DNA of 64,000 nt from positions 62,001 to 126,000 of the forward strand of contig NZ_JAPPUW010000004.1 of the NCBI RefSeq assembly GCF_026712205.1, given 5' to 3'. This DNA is from Pelomonas aquatica (GTDB lineage Bacteria; Pseudomonadota; Gammaproteobacteria; Burkholderiales; Burkholderiaceae_C). Under the pieces are notes generated by a model. That model saw nothing but the letters and a program-made list of their open reading frames with translations, ran no database searches and had not been told where the DNA came from. Position 1 is the stretch's first letter, and every line of letters starts with the position of its first letter. Positions 47,392 through 56,573 of the stretch are shown here, in pieces. Both the position numbers and the translations under genes were made by a program.

Positions 47392-49619
47392 CAGGCACCC
47401 TCCCCGCGGGTGGCGACGGCCGTCGCCATCTCGCGCGCATGCCAGGCGCGGCGCGTGGCGACCAGGATCACGAGCCCACCCGCCGCCAGCAACAGCAGCG
47501 GCCACCAGACCGGCCGGTTCCACTCGGCGATGCGGCGCGCACGCTCATCGACATCCACACGCAGATAGCGCGCCCGGTCGCGCACGACGACGCCGGGCTT
47601 GCCGTTGTGCACCCAGTGCTGGAAAGCCACGGCCGAGTAGCTCCAGTAGCCGAAGGCCCAGGGCGCGTCCTGGCGCACGATGTCGTTCATCCGCGCCATG
47701 AGGCTGGCCTTCTCGGGGCCGTCCTCCAGCGACTGCAGCCGGCGGAAGAGCCGGTCGAACTCGGGGTTGGCGTAGTTGGCCGTGTTCTCGCCCTCGTGCA
47801 GGCTCTTGCTGTTGGGGCCGTAGAGCAGGAAGAGGAAGTTCTCGGCATCGGGGTAGTCGGCAAACCAGCCCCACCAGAAGATCTGGTGCTTGCCCTTCAG
47901 GATCTTTTCCTGGAACTGGTTGAAGTCGGTCGCGCGGATGTCGAGCTGGATGCCGAGCTTGGCGAACTGGCGCGTCATCCAGTCGTTCTCGGCCTTCAGT
48001 TCGGGCGTGACGACGCGCTGGAAGTCGTAGTTCAGCACCAGCGGCCGGCCCGTCTTCGCATCGCGGCCGCCGGGGTAGCCGGCTTCGGCCATCAGCCCGA
48101 GGGCATCCTCCAGCGGCCGGCGCACCACCCTGCCGTTCACGAGCCGGTGCGTCACCGGGTTGTATTCGCCGGGCTGGCCTTCCCGGGAGCCGAACACGCC
48201 CGGCGGGATGGGGCCATGGGCCGCGTCGCCGCCCTTGTCGCGGAAGATGCGGCCATAGCCCTCCTCCCAGTCGATGGCAATGGAGATGGCCTGGCGCAGC
48301 GCGCGGTTGCGCCTCTGCTGCTCCGGCGTGTCGCCCCGGCCGACCACCGGGTCCAGCCAGTTGAAGCCCAGGTACCAGTTGGAGATGTCCACCATCATCG
48401 GCAGCCGGAAGCCGCGCTCCTCGTAGAAGCGCCTGACCTCGTCCGAGTCGTCGCGGTCCACCGCGAGGTTGACGCCCCAGTCGGCGCGGTCCATCTCGGG
48501 CAGGTCAAGATAGCCCTGCTTGAAGAGCTCCTTGATGGGCACCTGCTCCTTCACGTTGATGGCCACGACCTTGTCGACGAAGGGCAGGCGCTGGCCGCAG
48601 TCCGCCAGCAGCCCTGCCTCGGCATCGCCCGGGCTGCCATCGCAGGGGAAGCTGTCGGCGTGGTAGTTGGGGTTGCGGCTCATCACGTGCCGGCGGTCCT
48701 GCACGTACTCGGTCATCATGAAGGGGCCGCTGCCGACGGGCCACTGGTTCCAGGTCAGCGAGTGGGCCGCCATGCCGGGCTGGGCGTAGAAGGCGTCCAC
48801 CTCCCAGGGGATGGCCGCCGTGAAGTTCGTCGCCAGCCAGTATTGCCACTGCGGGTAGCGGCCCTTCAGGCGGATGCGCAGCAGATGGTCGTTGACGGCC
48901 TCGGCGCCGGCCAGCGGCCAGCGGCGCAGGTCCAGGAAGGGCTTGTCGGCCAGGTTCCCGGGCAGGCCGGCCAACTGCCTGTCGCTCTCGCGCTTGAGCA
49001 GGGCCATGTAGTCCTTGAGCCCCAGCACATGCTCCGAGAACACGGCCGCCAGCGGCGCCTCGATGCGCGGGCTGGCGTGGCGCTTGAGCGCATAGACGAA
49101 GTCCTCGGCGACGACCGCGCGGGTGGCCAGCTGCTTGAACTCGAAGGGGCTGCGCTTGTCGCCCAGCTCGCCGAGTTTGAGGTGGTGGTAGAGGTGGTTG
49201 CCCCCCGCATCCTTGGCGAAGGCCGGGTGCGGCGACCACTTCAGGTCGGGGCGCAGCGGGATGTCGTAGACCGCCTCGGCGATCTGCTCATCGGGCGCGT
49301 CGTCGGGCAGGCGCTGGCCCTGGGCGTCGAGGTAGTAGGGCTTGGCGAGGGCGGCCGCGGCACGCGGGATCAGCGCATAGGGTCGCTTCAGCGCGTGGTA
49401 GCCGTAGAGAGGCTCGCTGATCTCGTAGACGAAGCTGCTCTCGGGCGCCGAGTAGGACGAGGTCGGGTCCAGATAGCGCGGCGAACGCTCCCGAAAAGCC
49501 ATATAGAGCGCGTTCTCGCGCTCGGCGCCATGCGGGAAGGGGCTGTTGTTGCAGCCGGCGAGCAGCGCGAGCGCCAACGCGCCCAGGCCCATCCTGATCC
49601 AAGCACAGCTTCCAGCCAC
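47391..49619 (-). CDS. yejA: Extracellular peptide-binding lipoprotein (family 5, YejA-like)
   Basis: 742 aa from GTG 49619 (GAGG upstream); ATG 49592 is an alternative. Lipobox LLAGC at residues 19-23 predicts lipid anchoring, and the body is a family 5 solute-binding protein with SAPESSFVYEISEPLYGYH, YNPVTHRLVNGRVVRRP and a C-terminal YGPNSKSLHEGENTANYANPEFD region (separate blocks). Unusually, residues 710-730 form a hydrophobic C-terminal helix (WWPLLLLAAGGLVILVA) with a basic tail. Delivers peptides to YejBE. Confidence 0.91.
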   Translation of the reverse strand: MAGSCAWIRMGLGALALALLAGCNNSPFPHGAERENALYMAFRERSPRYLDPTSSYSAPESSFVYEISEPLYGYHALKRPYALIPRAAAALAKPYYLDAQGQRLPDDAPDEQIAEAVYDIPLRPDLKWSPHPAFAKDAGGNHLYHHLKLGELGDKRSPFEFKQLATRAVVAEDFVYALKRHASPRIEAPLAAVFSEHVLGLKDYMALLKRESDRQLAGLPGNLADKPFLDLRRWPLAGAEAVNDHLLRIRLKGRYPQWQYWLATNFTAAIPWEVDAFYAQPGMAAHSLTWNQWPVGSGPFMMTEYVQDRRHVMSRNPNYHADSFPCDGSPGDAEAGLLADCGQRLPFVDKVVAINVKEQVPIKELFKQGYLDLPEMDRADWGVNLAVDRDDSDEVRRFYEERGFRLPMMVDISNWYLGFNWLDPVVGRGDTPEQQRRNRALRQAISIAIDWEEGYGRIFRDKGGDAAHGPIPPGVFGSREGQPGEYNPVTHRLVNGRVVRRPLEDALGLMAEAGYPGGRDAKTGRPLVLNYDFQRVVTPELKAENDWMTRQFAKLGIQLDIRATDFNQFQEKILKGKHQIFWWGWFADYPDAENFLFLLYGPNSKSLHEGENTANYANPEFDRLFRRLQSLEDGPEKASLMARMNDIVRQDAPWAFGYWSYSAVAFQHWVHNGKPGVVVRDRARYLRVDVDERARRIAEWNRPVWWPLLLLAAGGLVILVATRRAWHAREMATAVATRGEGA

Positions 49620-49742
49620 GACGCGCCCTCAAAATGCGACGCCCCGGCGCGGGCCGGGGCGATGGGCGGGATCATAGATGGGCAACCCGTCTATACAAGA
49701 CGCCGCAGCACGGCGTTCCGCTACGGAAAACCCGGGGTGACC

Positions 49743-50717
49743 TCAGTGATGGTGGTGATCGTGATGGCCATGCTCGCCATGCGCCAGCCGCGGGTCGGAC
49801 TGCCAGCCGAGGATGGTCTCGCGCCCCTGCACATAGAGCTCCACGGTGCCGCCGACCGGCAGGCAGACCTTGGTGCGCACATGGCCGAAGGGCAAGCCCG
49901 TCAGCACCGGCGTCTTCGTGCGGGCGCGCAGCGCCGCGACCGCGTCCTTGATGCCGTAACCGCGGTCCAGCGGCGACTTGGTCGCCCCGCTGAAGTCGCC
50001 CAGCAGCACGGCTGCCTGCGCGTCGATGACGCCGGCCTGCTGCAACTGCAGCAGCATGCGCTCGACGCGGTAGGGGTGCTCGTTGACGTCTTCCAGGAAC
50101 AGGATGCCGCCCTTGACCTTGGGCCAGTGCGGCGTGCCCAGCAGCGAGCACAGCACGGTCAGGTTGCCGCCCCACAGGCGCCCACGCGCCTCCAGGCCGT
50201 CGAAGCCGCCAGGAATGTCGCGTGAAGTCTCGCGGAAGCCCACGGCCTCCAGCGCACCGCTCATCGCTTCGAGGAAGCAGTCGCGCGTGACCTCGTCGAC
50301 GCCGCCCTCGGCCTCGCTGCGGCCGAAGTCGTCGCAGGCCAGCGGACCTGCCCACATCGAGAGCCCTTTGTGGCGGGCGATCAGCCCGTTCTGCAGCGCG
50401 GTCAGGTCGCTGTAGCCGACCCAGCGCGTGCCGTGCTCGACGCTGTGCGCGATGCGGCCCCAGTCGATCCGGTCGAGCAGGCGCGTCAGCCCATAGCCGC
50501 CGCGCGTGGCCAGCGCAATGGAAGGTGCCGCATCGGCGATGCGATGCAGGGCCGTCAGCCGCGTCGCGTCGTCGCCGCCAAAGCGCTGGTGCCTGGCCAG
50601 CGCGTCGGCATCGATGGCAACCTCGAAGCCGAGTTGCGTCAGGCGCCTGGCCGCGCGCTTCAGGTTCTCGGCCTTGGCCAGCGCGCCCGAGGGCGTGAAC
50701 AGGGTCAACGTGGTCAT
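49743..50717 (-). CDS. ldcA: LD-carboxypeptidase (S66 family) with histidine-rich tail
   Basis: 324 aa. Nucleophile S103 in GYSDLTAL, E209 in LFLEDVNEHP and H279 in PFGHVRTK form the S66 catalytic triad of muramoyltetrapeptide LD-carboxypeptidases, cytosolic enzymes that trim recycled murein peptides. The last twelve residues HGEHGHHDHHHH are a natural histidine tail, possibly metal-binding. The start overlaps the tadA stop by 1 nt. Confidence 0.92.
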   Translation of the reverse strand: MTTLTLFTPSGALAKAENLKRAARRLTQLGFEVAIDADALARHQRFGGDDATRLTALHRIADAAPSIALATRGGYGLTRLLDRIDWGRIAHSVEHGTRWVGYSDLTALQNGLIARHKGLSMWAGPLACDDFGRSEAEGGVDEVTRDCFLEAMSGALEAVGFRETSRDIPGGFDGLEARGRLWGGNLTVLCSLLGTPHWPKVKGGILFLEDVNEHPYRVERMLLQLQQAGVIDAQAAVLLGDFSGATKSPLDRGYGIKDAVAALRARTKTPVLTGLPFGHVRTKVCLPVGGTVELYVQGRETILGWQSDPRLAHGEHGHHDHHHH

Positions 50718-51262
50718 CAGGATTCGTCCAGTTCGGTGGCTTCGCCGGTGGGGATGATCCCCTGACGCTCGGCACGGCGTGCGCGGGCCGCCTCGCGGCG
50801 TTCAGCGAAGAAGTCTCGCAGCAGCTGGGCTGCAGGCTCGGCCATCAGCCCGCCCTCGATGCGCGTGTGGTGGTTGAGCTGGGGCTGGCCGAACAGGTCG
50901 ATGACCGACCCCGCCACGCCGGTCTTGGGGTCGGCCGCCGCGAAGACGACGCGCTTGAAGCGCGCATGCATCAGCGCCATCGCGCACATCGCGCAGGGCT
51001 CCAGCGTGACGAAGAGCTCGCACTCCGGCAGGCGGTAGTTCTCCAGCAGCGTGGCCGCATGGCGCAGGGCCACGATCTCGGCATGGGCCGTGGGGTCGTG
51101 CGTCGTGATCGGGCGGTTGTAGCCCGTCGCGATGACCTGGCCGCCGCGCGTGATGACGGCGCCCACCGGCACCTCGCCCACCAGCCAGGCGTTGTGCGCC
51201 TGGTCCAGCGCGAGCCGCATCGCATATTCGTCGGCGGGGGAGAAGGAGGTCGGCTCGCTCAT
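50717..51262 (-). CDS. tadA: tRNA adenosine(34) deaminase
   Basis: 181 aa. Zinc site H60-A-E62 (TAHAEIVALRH) and C90-x2-C93 (LEPCAMCAMALMHAR), with GSVIDLF and N of YNRPIT typical of TadA. Converts wobble adenosine of tRNA-Arg(ACG) to inosine. A basic C-terminal tail of about 25 residues is extra. Confidence 0.95.
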   Translation of the reverse strand: MSEPTSFSPADEYAMRLALDQAHNAWLVGEVPVGAVITRGGQVIATGYNRPITTHDPTAHAEIVALRHAATLLENYRLPECELFVTLEPCAMCAMALMHARFKRVVFAAADPKTGVAGSVIDLFGQPQLNHHTRIEGGLMAEPAAQLLRDFFAERREAARARRAERQGIIPTGEATELDES

Positions 51263-51274
51263 CGGGCCGGCAGT

Positions 51275-51790
51275 TTAGAGCGACGCCGCGGAGCGCGAGG
51301 CCTGGTCGTAGAGGCCGGACAGCAGCCGCATCAGCTGCGCGCAGTCGCCGATGTCCTGGTTCTGCTGGCCGCCGTCGGCCAGCGCCGCCATCAGGCATTG
51401 CTCGCGCACCTGGCGATAGGCCTCGCACAGGGCCTGGCCCTGCTCGGTCGTCGAATAGAAGGCCTCCTTGCCGACCTTCTCGCTCTGCACCAGGCCCAGG
51501 CCCGCGAGCTTGCGCAGCGAGTAGGCGACAACGTGGGTGTCCTCCACGTTCAGCACGAAGCAGATGTCGGCCAGCTTCTTCTGCCGATCACGGTGGTTGA
51601 CGTGGTGCAACAGCGAGACGTCCATCGCCGCCAGGTCCTTCATGCCGGCCGCCGCCATGCAGCGCACCATCCAGCGGTTGAAGGCGTTGCCGACGACGAT
51701 GAGGCCGAACTCGAACTCCGACAACTCGGCGCTCTTGTCTGACACCAGATGCGAGGACGACACGATGCTGCGAACCATGATTGACATCAT
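51275..51790 (-). CDS. MarR-like winged-helix regulator
   Basis: 171 aa (start could be 51778). A helix-rich N terminus (EFEFGLIVVGNAFNRWMVRCMAAAG), a winged helix (LLHHVNHRDRQKKLADICFVLNVEDTHVVAYSLRKLAGLGLVQSEKVGKEAFYSTTEQG in several blocks) and a C-terminal dimerisation helix match the putative MarR family winged-helix proteins. Divergent from the pxp operon with two short palindromes between them, so it probably regulates 5-oxoproline catabolism. Confidence 0.85.
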   Translation of the reverse strand: MMSIMVRSIVSSSHLVSDKSAELSEFEFGLIVVGNAFNRWMVRCMAAAGMKDLAAMDVSLLHHVNHRDRQKKLADICFVLNVEDTHVVAYSLRKLAGLGLVQSEKVGKEAFYSTTEQGQALCEAYRQVREQCLMAALADGGQQNQDIGDCAQLMRLLSGLYDQASRSAASL

Positions 51791-51811
51791 AAAGACGGTT
51801 CGAATACAAAT

Positions 51812-51836
51812 CGTATACGTTTTACATTAATGTAAA
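51812..51836. promoter_or_regulatory. Palindromic operator region between the winged-helix gene and pxpB
   Basis: CGTATACG (51812-51819) followed by the perfect 16 bp palindrome TTTACATTAATGTAAA (51821-51836), whose last base is the A of the pxpB ATG. The 45 nt gap is AT-rich against a GC-rich background. Likely binding sites of the divergent winged-helix regulator. Confidence 0.6.
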
Positions 51837-52486
51837 TGAGCACTTCGCCGCCACCCGACCTCGTCATCCGCCCGCTGGGCGAGGCGGCGCTGTGCTGCGC
51901 GGTCGACGCGCCCATCGCGCTGGAGCACCAGCAGCGCATCTGGCAGCTCGGCGCCGGCCTGGCGCAGACCGAGGGCGTGCTGGGCCTGACGCCGGGCATG
52001 AACAACCTGACGCTGAGCTTCGACCCGCTGCACACCGACGGCGACGCGCTGGCCGAGTCCGCGCGCGCGCTGTGGAGCAAGCCGCTGCGGCGCCAGCAGG
52101 CCGGCCGCCTCGTCGAGATCCCGGTGCGCTACGACGGCCCCGACCTCGCCGACGTCGCCGCCCACTGCGGCCTGACGCCCGACGAGGTCGTGCGCCGCCA
52201 CGCCGCGGCCGAATACATCGTCTACTTCATCGGCTTCCAGCCCGGCTTCGCCTACCTCGGCGGGCTGGACGAATCGCTGCAGACGCCGCGCCGCGCCGAA
52301 CCACGCACGGCCGTGCCGGCCGGCAGCGTCGGCATCGGCGGCGCGCAGACAGGCATCTACCCGCTGGCCACGCCGGGCGGCTGGCAGCTCATCGGCCGCA
52401 CCGCCCTGCCCCTGTTCGACCCGCAGGCCGAGCCGCCCACGCTGCTCGCGCCCGGCGACCGCCTGCGCTTCGTCGCGGAGCCCTGA
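51836..52486 (+). CDS. pxpB: 5-oxoprolinase subunit PxpB (KipI-like)
   Basis: 216 aa. AHS1/KipI domain signature IRPLGEAALCCAV, IPVRYDGPDLADVAAHCGL and FYIGFQPGFAYLGGL-like block (VYFIGFQPGFAYLGGLDESL). With PxpC and PxpA forms the ATP-dependent prokaryotic 5-oxoprolinase that opens 5-oxoproline to glutamate. No Shine-Dalgarno is visible, because the palindrome reaches the start codon. Confidence 0.94.
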   Translation: MSTSPPPDLVIRPLGEAALCCAVDAPIALEHQQRIWQLGAGLAQTEGVLGLTPGMNNLTLSFDPLHTDGDALAESARALWSKPLRRQQAGRLVEIPVRYDGPDLADVAAHCGLTPDEVVRRHAAAEYIVYFIGFQPGFAYLGGLDESLQTPRRAEPRTAVPAGSVGIGGAQTGIYPLATPGGWQLIGRTALPLFDPQAEPPTLLAPGDRLRFVAEP

Positions 52487-52487
52487 A

Positions 52488-52566
52488 TGAAGCCCCCACG
52501 CACGCTGCGCATGCTGCCCCCCGAGGGGGCTCTCGCTCCCTTGGGGCGGCCCTGCGGGAGCTCGGC
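52488..52566 (+). repeat. Interspersed GC-rich intergenic repeat, copy 2
   Basis: Starts with the same 13 nt as copy 1 (TGAAGCCCCCACG), then a CCCCCCGAGGGGGC core and a TTGGGGCGGCC tail. Occupies the whole gap between pxpB and pxpC inside one operon. Confidence 0.75.
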
Positions 52567-53505
52567 ATGATCGAACTGCTGCGCGCCGGCCCGCTGACCA
52601 CCGTGCAGGACCTCGGCCGCATGGGCTGGCGCGACCGCGGCCTGAGCCTGTGCGGCGCGCTGGACGACCTGGCCCTGCAGCGCGGCAACCTGCTCGTCGG
52701 CAACGCGCCCGGCACCGCCGGCCTGGAGTTCACGCTCGGCCCGGCCACGCTGCGCTTCCATGCCGACGCCTGCATCGCGCTGACCGGCACCGATGCCGAC
52801 GCCAGCCTCGACGGCCGCCCGCTGCGCCCCTGGTGGCGGGCCGCCGTGCGCGCCGGCCAGACGCTCAGGCTCGCCGCGCCGCGCGAACGCATGCGCAGCT
52901 ACCTCGCCATCGGCGGCGGCCTGGCGCTGCCGCCCGCGCTCGGCTCGCTGAGCACCGACCTGAAGGCCGGCTTCGGCGGCCTCGACGGCCGCGCGCTGCG
53001 CGACGGCGACCGCCTGCCCCTGACCTTGATTGACCCGCCCACCGCCCCGCCCGCGCGCGCCATCGGCCTCCATGCGCCGGACTGGGACGCGAGCGTGCGC
53101 GTGCTGCCCGGCCCCGAGCACGACGAGTTCTCGGCCGCCGCTCGCGAGGCCTTCTGGAGCGCCGGCTGGACGCTGACGCCGCAGAGCAACCGCATGGGCT
53201 ACCGCTTCGCCGGCCCCGGGCTGCAACGCGAACGCGGCGGCGAGCTGGCCTCGCACGGCGTGCTGCCCGGCGTCGTCCAGGTGCCGCCCTCGGGCCAGCC
53301 CATCGTGTTGCTGGCCGATGCGCAGACCACCGGCGGCTACCCCAAGATCGGCGTCGTCATCCGCGCCGACCTGTGGAAGCTCGCTCAGCTGCGCCTCGGC
53401 GCCGCGCTGCGCTTCATCCCCTGCGGCCTCGACGAAGCGCGCGATGCTCTGCGCCAGCGGCAGGCACAACTCGACCAACTCAGGAGCGCCCTCCGTGACC
53501 GCTGA
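52567..53505 (+). CDS. pxpC: 5-oxoprolinase subunit PxpC (biotin-dependent carboxyltransferase-like)
   Basis: 312 aa. AHS2 domain: [33 protein letters not shown], and [31 protein letters not shown] in two blocks, all family hallmarks. Overlaps pxpA by 11 nt. Subunit of the PxpABC 5-oxoprolinase. Confidence 0.94.
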   Translation: MIELLRAGPLTTVQDLGRMGWRDRGLSLCGALDDLALQRGNLLVGNAPGTAGLEFTLGPATLRFHADACIALTGTDADASLDGRPLRPWWRAAVRAGQTLRLAAPRERMRSYLAIGGGLALPPALGSLSTDLKAGFGGLDGRALRDGDRLPLTLIDPPTAPPARAIGLHAPDWDASVRVLPGPEHDEFSAAAREAFWSAGWTLTPQSNRMGYRFAGPGLQRERGGELASHGVLPGVVQVPPSGQPIVLLADAQTTGGYPKIGVVIRADLWKLAQLRLGAALRFIPCGLDEARDALRQRQAQLDQLRSALRDR

Positions 53506-54247
53506 CCTTCCTCTGTCCGTCGACCTCAACGCCGACCTCGGCGAAGGCGCCCCCCACGACGCCGAACTGCTCGCCCTGGTCAGCTCCGCCAACATCGCCT
53601 GCGGCTGGCATGCCGGCGATGCGCGGCTGATGCAGGCCACCGTGGACGCCGCGCTGCAACGCGGCGTGGCCATCGGCGCCCACCCCAGCTACCCCGACCG
53701 CGAGAACTTCGGCCGCAGCGAGATGCAGCTCTCGCCCGCCGACGTGCGCGCCGACCTGATCTACCAGATCGGCGCGCTGGACGCCCTGGTGCGCGCGGCC
53801 GGTGGGCGGCTGCACCACGTCAAGCCCCACGGCGCCCTCTACAACCAGGCCGCGCGCGACCCGGCCCTGGCCGACGCCATCGCGACGGCCGTGCTCGACG
53901 TGAATCCCTCGCTGGCCCTCTACGGCCTGGCCGGCAGCGAGCTGCTGCGCGCCGCCGAGCGCGCCGGCCTGCGCGCCGTCGCCGAGGTCTTTGCCGACCG
54001 CGGCTACCGCGCCGACGGCAGCCTCGTGCCGCGCAGCCAGCCCGGCGCCCTCGTCCACGACGTCGGCGAGGCCGTCGCACGCACGCTGCGCATGGTGCGC
54101 GAAGGCGTGGTGCAGGCCGTCACCGGCGAAACCGTACCGCTGCAGGCCCAGACCATCTGCCTGCACGGCGACGGCCCGCAGGCCCTCGCATTCGCCCGCG
54201 CCATCCATGGCGCGCTCACCACCGCCGGCGTGTCACTGCACGCCTGA
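53495..54247 (+). CDS. pxpA: 5-oxoprolinase subunit PxpA (LamB/YcsF family)
   Basis: 250 aa from GTG 53495 (GGAG 9 nt upstream). [47 protein letters not shown] and [10 protein letters not shown] are the conserved LamB/YcsF blocks. Third subunit of 5-oxoprolinase, encoded directly after pxpC. Confidence 0.95.
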   Translation: MTADLPLSVDLNADLGEGAPHDAELLALVSSANIACGWHAGDARLMQATVDAALQRGVAIGAHPSYPDRENFGRSEMQLSPADVRADLIYQIGALDALVRAAGGRLHHVKPHGALYNQAARDPALADAIATAVLDVNPSLALYGLAGSELLRAAERAGLRAVAEVFADRGYRADGSLVPRSQPGALVHDVGEAVARTLRMVREGVVQAVTGETVPLQAQTICLHGDGPQALAFARAIHGALTTAGVSLHA

Positions 54248-54256
54248 AAGCCCACC

Positions 54257-54961
54257 ATGCAAGAGACCGTCTCCCTGTGGCCGCTGATCGGCGTCGCCGT
54301 CGTCATCGTCGGCTTCGTGCTCCGCTTCAACCCGGTCCTCGTCGTCACCGCGGCCGGCATCGCGACGGGCCTTGCGGCCAAGCTGCCGCCGGACCTCATC
54401 CTCGCCAAGCTGGGCACCGGCTTCGTGAAGACGCGCAACCTGCCGCTAACGCTGCTGCTGCCCCTGCCCATCATCGGCCTGCTGGAGCGCCACGGCCTGC
54501 GCGAACGTGCCCAGGCCTGGATCGCCGGCATCCGCTCGGCGACGGCCGGGCGCCTGCTCATCGTCTACCTCGGCATCCGCGAGATCGCCGCGGCCATGGG
54601 CCTGACCTCGCTCGGCGGCCATGCCCCGATGGTGCGCCCGCTGGTGGCGCCGATGACCGAGGCCGCCGCCGAGAAGACCCACGGCCCGCTGCCCCTGGCC
54701 GTGCGCGACAAATGGCGGGCCATGGCCTCAGCGACCGACAACGTGGGCCTGTTCTTCGGCGAGGACATCTTCGTCGCCTTCGGCTCCATCGTGCTGATGC
54801 AGACCTTCCTGGCCGAGAACGGCATCGTCACCGACCCGCTGCACATCGCGCTCTGGGGCATCCCGACGGCCATCGCGGCCTTCCTCATCCACTCGGCACG
54901 GCTGATCCGCCTCGATCGCCGCCTGCCCCACGACATCGCCCGCGCCCGGGAGGCCGCATGA
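54257..54961 (+). CDS. DUF969 membrane protein (putative 5-oxoproline permease part 1)
   Basis: 234 aa with five hydrophobic segments and the conserved RNLPLTLLLPLPIIGLLERHGLRERA and ATDNVGLFFGEDIFVAFGSI blocks of DUF969. DUF969 and DUF979 are regularly adjacent to pxp and pcp genes; guilt by association makes them a candidate two-subunit 5-oxoproline or pyroglutamyl-peptide transporter. Overlaps the DUF979 gene by 4 nt. Confidence 0.87.
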   Translation: MQETVSLWPLIGVAVVIVGFVLRFNPVLVVTAAGIATGLAAKLPPDLILAKLGTGFVKTRNLPLTLLLPLPIIGLLERHGLRERAQAWIAGIRSATAGRLLIVYLGIREIAAAMGLTSLGGHAPMVRPLVAPMTEAAAEKTHGPLPLAVRDKWRAMASATDNVGLFFGEDIFVAFGSIVLMQTFLAENGIVTDPLHIALWGIPTAIAAFLIHSARLIRLDRRLPHDIARAREAA

Positions 54962-55920
54962 CCGCCCTGCTCAAGCTGGACCACCTCTTCCTGCTGACCG
55001 GCCTCACGCTGCTGATCGTCGCGGTGCTGACCTGCCGTGACCGCAGCAACCCGCGGCGCTGGAGCAGCGGCCTGTTCTGGGCCCTGTGGGCCGTCATCTA
55101 CCTGGTCGGCGACAGCCTGCCGCCGGTCGTCTCCGGCTTGATCGTCATCATGCTCGCCGCGCTCGGCGGCCTGGGCGGCGTGTCCATCGGCAAGCATGGC
55201 CAACGCGAACCCGCCGAGCGCCAGGCCAGCGCCGCGCGCCTCGGCAACCGGCTCTTCCTGCCCATCCTCGCCATCACCGTGCTGGCCCTGGTCGGCAGCC
55301 TGACGCTGAAGGACGTGGGCCTGGCCGGCTGGACCCTCGTCGAGACCAAGAACCTGACCCTGGTCAGCGTCGGCATCGGCGCGCTGGTCGGCCTGGCCGC
55401 CGCGCTGTGGATGACGCGCGAGCGCCCGATGCAGGCCGTGCGCGAGGCGCGCCGCCTGCTGGAGACCATGGGCCCCGCCGTCATCCTGCCGCAGATGCTG
55501 GCCACGCTGGGCCTGCTGTTCGCCGACGCCGGCGTCGGCAAGGCCGTCGCCCAGATCGCGACCAGCGCCATCCCGGTCGACAACCCATTGTTCGCGGCCG
55601 CGGCCTACGCCCTCGGCATGGCGCTGTTCACGATGGTCATGGGCAATGCCTTCGCCGCCTTCCCCGTCATGACGGCCGGCATCGGCATTCCCATCCTGCT
55701 CGGCATGCACCATGGCGACGCTGCCGTCATGGCCGCCATCGGCATGTTCTGCGGCTACTGCGGCACACTGATGACGCCCATGGCCGCCAACTTCAACATC
55801 ATCCCCGCCGCCCTGCTCGAACTGAAGGACAAGAACGCCGTCATCCGCGCGCAGTGGCCGACGGCGCTGCTGCTGCTGGCCGTCAACATCGTGCTGCTCA
55901 AGCTGCTGATGTTCCGCTGA
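54958..55920 (+). CDS. DUF979 membrane protein (putative 5-oxoproline permease part 2)
   Basis: 320 aa, about nine hydrophobic segments; conserved GDSLPPVVSGLIVI, GNRLFLPILAI and MGNAFAAFPVMTAGIGIPIL and FCGYCGTLMTPMAANFNIIPAALLEL blocks of DUF979. Helical-hairpin and alternating layout recall CitMHS/dicarboxylate transporters. Coupled to DUF969 upstream and pcp downstream (TGATG). Confidence 0.87.
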   Translation: MTALLKLDHLFLLTGLTLLIVAVLTCRDRSNPRRWSSGLFWALWAVIYLVGDSLPPVVSGLIVIMLAALGGLGGVSIGKHGQREPAERQASAARLGNRLFLPILAITVLALVGSLTLKDVGLAGWTLVETKNLTLVSVGIGALVGLAAALWMTRERPMQAVREARRLLETMGPAVILPQMLATLGLLFADAGVGKAVAQIATSAIPVDNPLFAAAAYALGMALFTMVMGNAFAAFPVMTAGIGIPILLGMHHGDAAVMAAIGMFCGYCGTLMTPMAANFNIIPAALLELKDKNAVIRAQWPTALLLLAVNIVLLKLLMFR

Positions 55921-56573
55921 TGAAGACCGCCACCATCCTGCTGACCGGCTTCGACCCCTTCGGGGGCGAAACCATCAACCCGTCCTGGGAGGCGGTGCGC
56001 CGCCTCGACGGCTGGACCGCCCCCGGCCTGCGCGTCGTTGCCGGCCTGCTGCCCTGCGAGTTCGGCGCCGCACGTTCCGCGCTGGAGGCGCTGATCGAGC
56101 GCCACCGCCCGCAATGCCTGATCGCCGTCGGCCAGGCCGGCAAGCGCGCCGAGATCAGCGTCGAGCGCATCGCCATCAATGTCGACGACGCGCGCATCCC
56201 CGACAACGCCGGCCGCCAGCCCATCGACGAGCCGGTCATGCCCGGCGGGCCGGCCGCCTATTTCGCGACGCTGCCGATCAAGGCCATCGTGCACGGCCTG
56301 CGCGCCGCCGGCATCCCGGCCGCCGTGTCGCAGACGGCCGGCACCTTCGTCTGCAACCACGTCTTCTACGCAGCCATGCACGCGGCGGCACGGCGCGGTG
56401 GCAGCCTGCGCGCCGGCTTCATCCACATCCCCTACCTGCCCGAGCAGGCGGCCCGCCACGATGGCGCGCCCAGCCTGGCGCTGGACCTCGTCGTGCAGGC
56501 GCTGCAGATCGCCGCGCAGCAAAGCCTGGGCACGGAAGCCGACCTGCGCGAGGGCGGCGGCCAGATCGACTGA
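55920..56573 (+). CDS. pcp: Pyrrolidone-carboxylate (pyroglutamyl) peptidase
   Basis: 217 aa cysteine peptidase (C15) that releases N-terminal 5-oxoproline from peptides. TGFDPFGGETINPSWEAVR, catalytic E in ISVERIAINVDDARIPDN, cysteine in AGTFVCNHVFY and H in GFIHIPYLPEQ. Its product is the substrate of PxpABC encoded upstream, so the operon forms a complete pathway. One-base overlap with the DUF979 stop. Confidence 0.95.
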   Translation: MKTATILLTGFDPFGGETINPSWEAVRRLDGWTAPGLRVVAGLLPCEFGAARSALEALIERHRPQCLIAVGQAGKRAEISVERIAINVDDARIPDNAGRQPIDEPVMPGGPAAYFATLPIKAIVHGLRAAGIPAAVSQTAGTFVCNHVFYAAMHAAARRGGSLRAGFIHIPYLPEQAARHDGAPSLALDLVVQALQIAAQQSLGTEADLREGGGQID

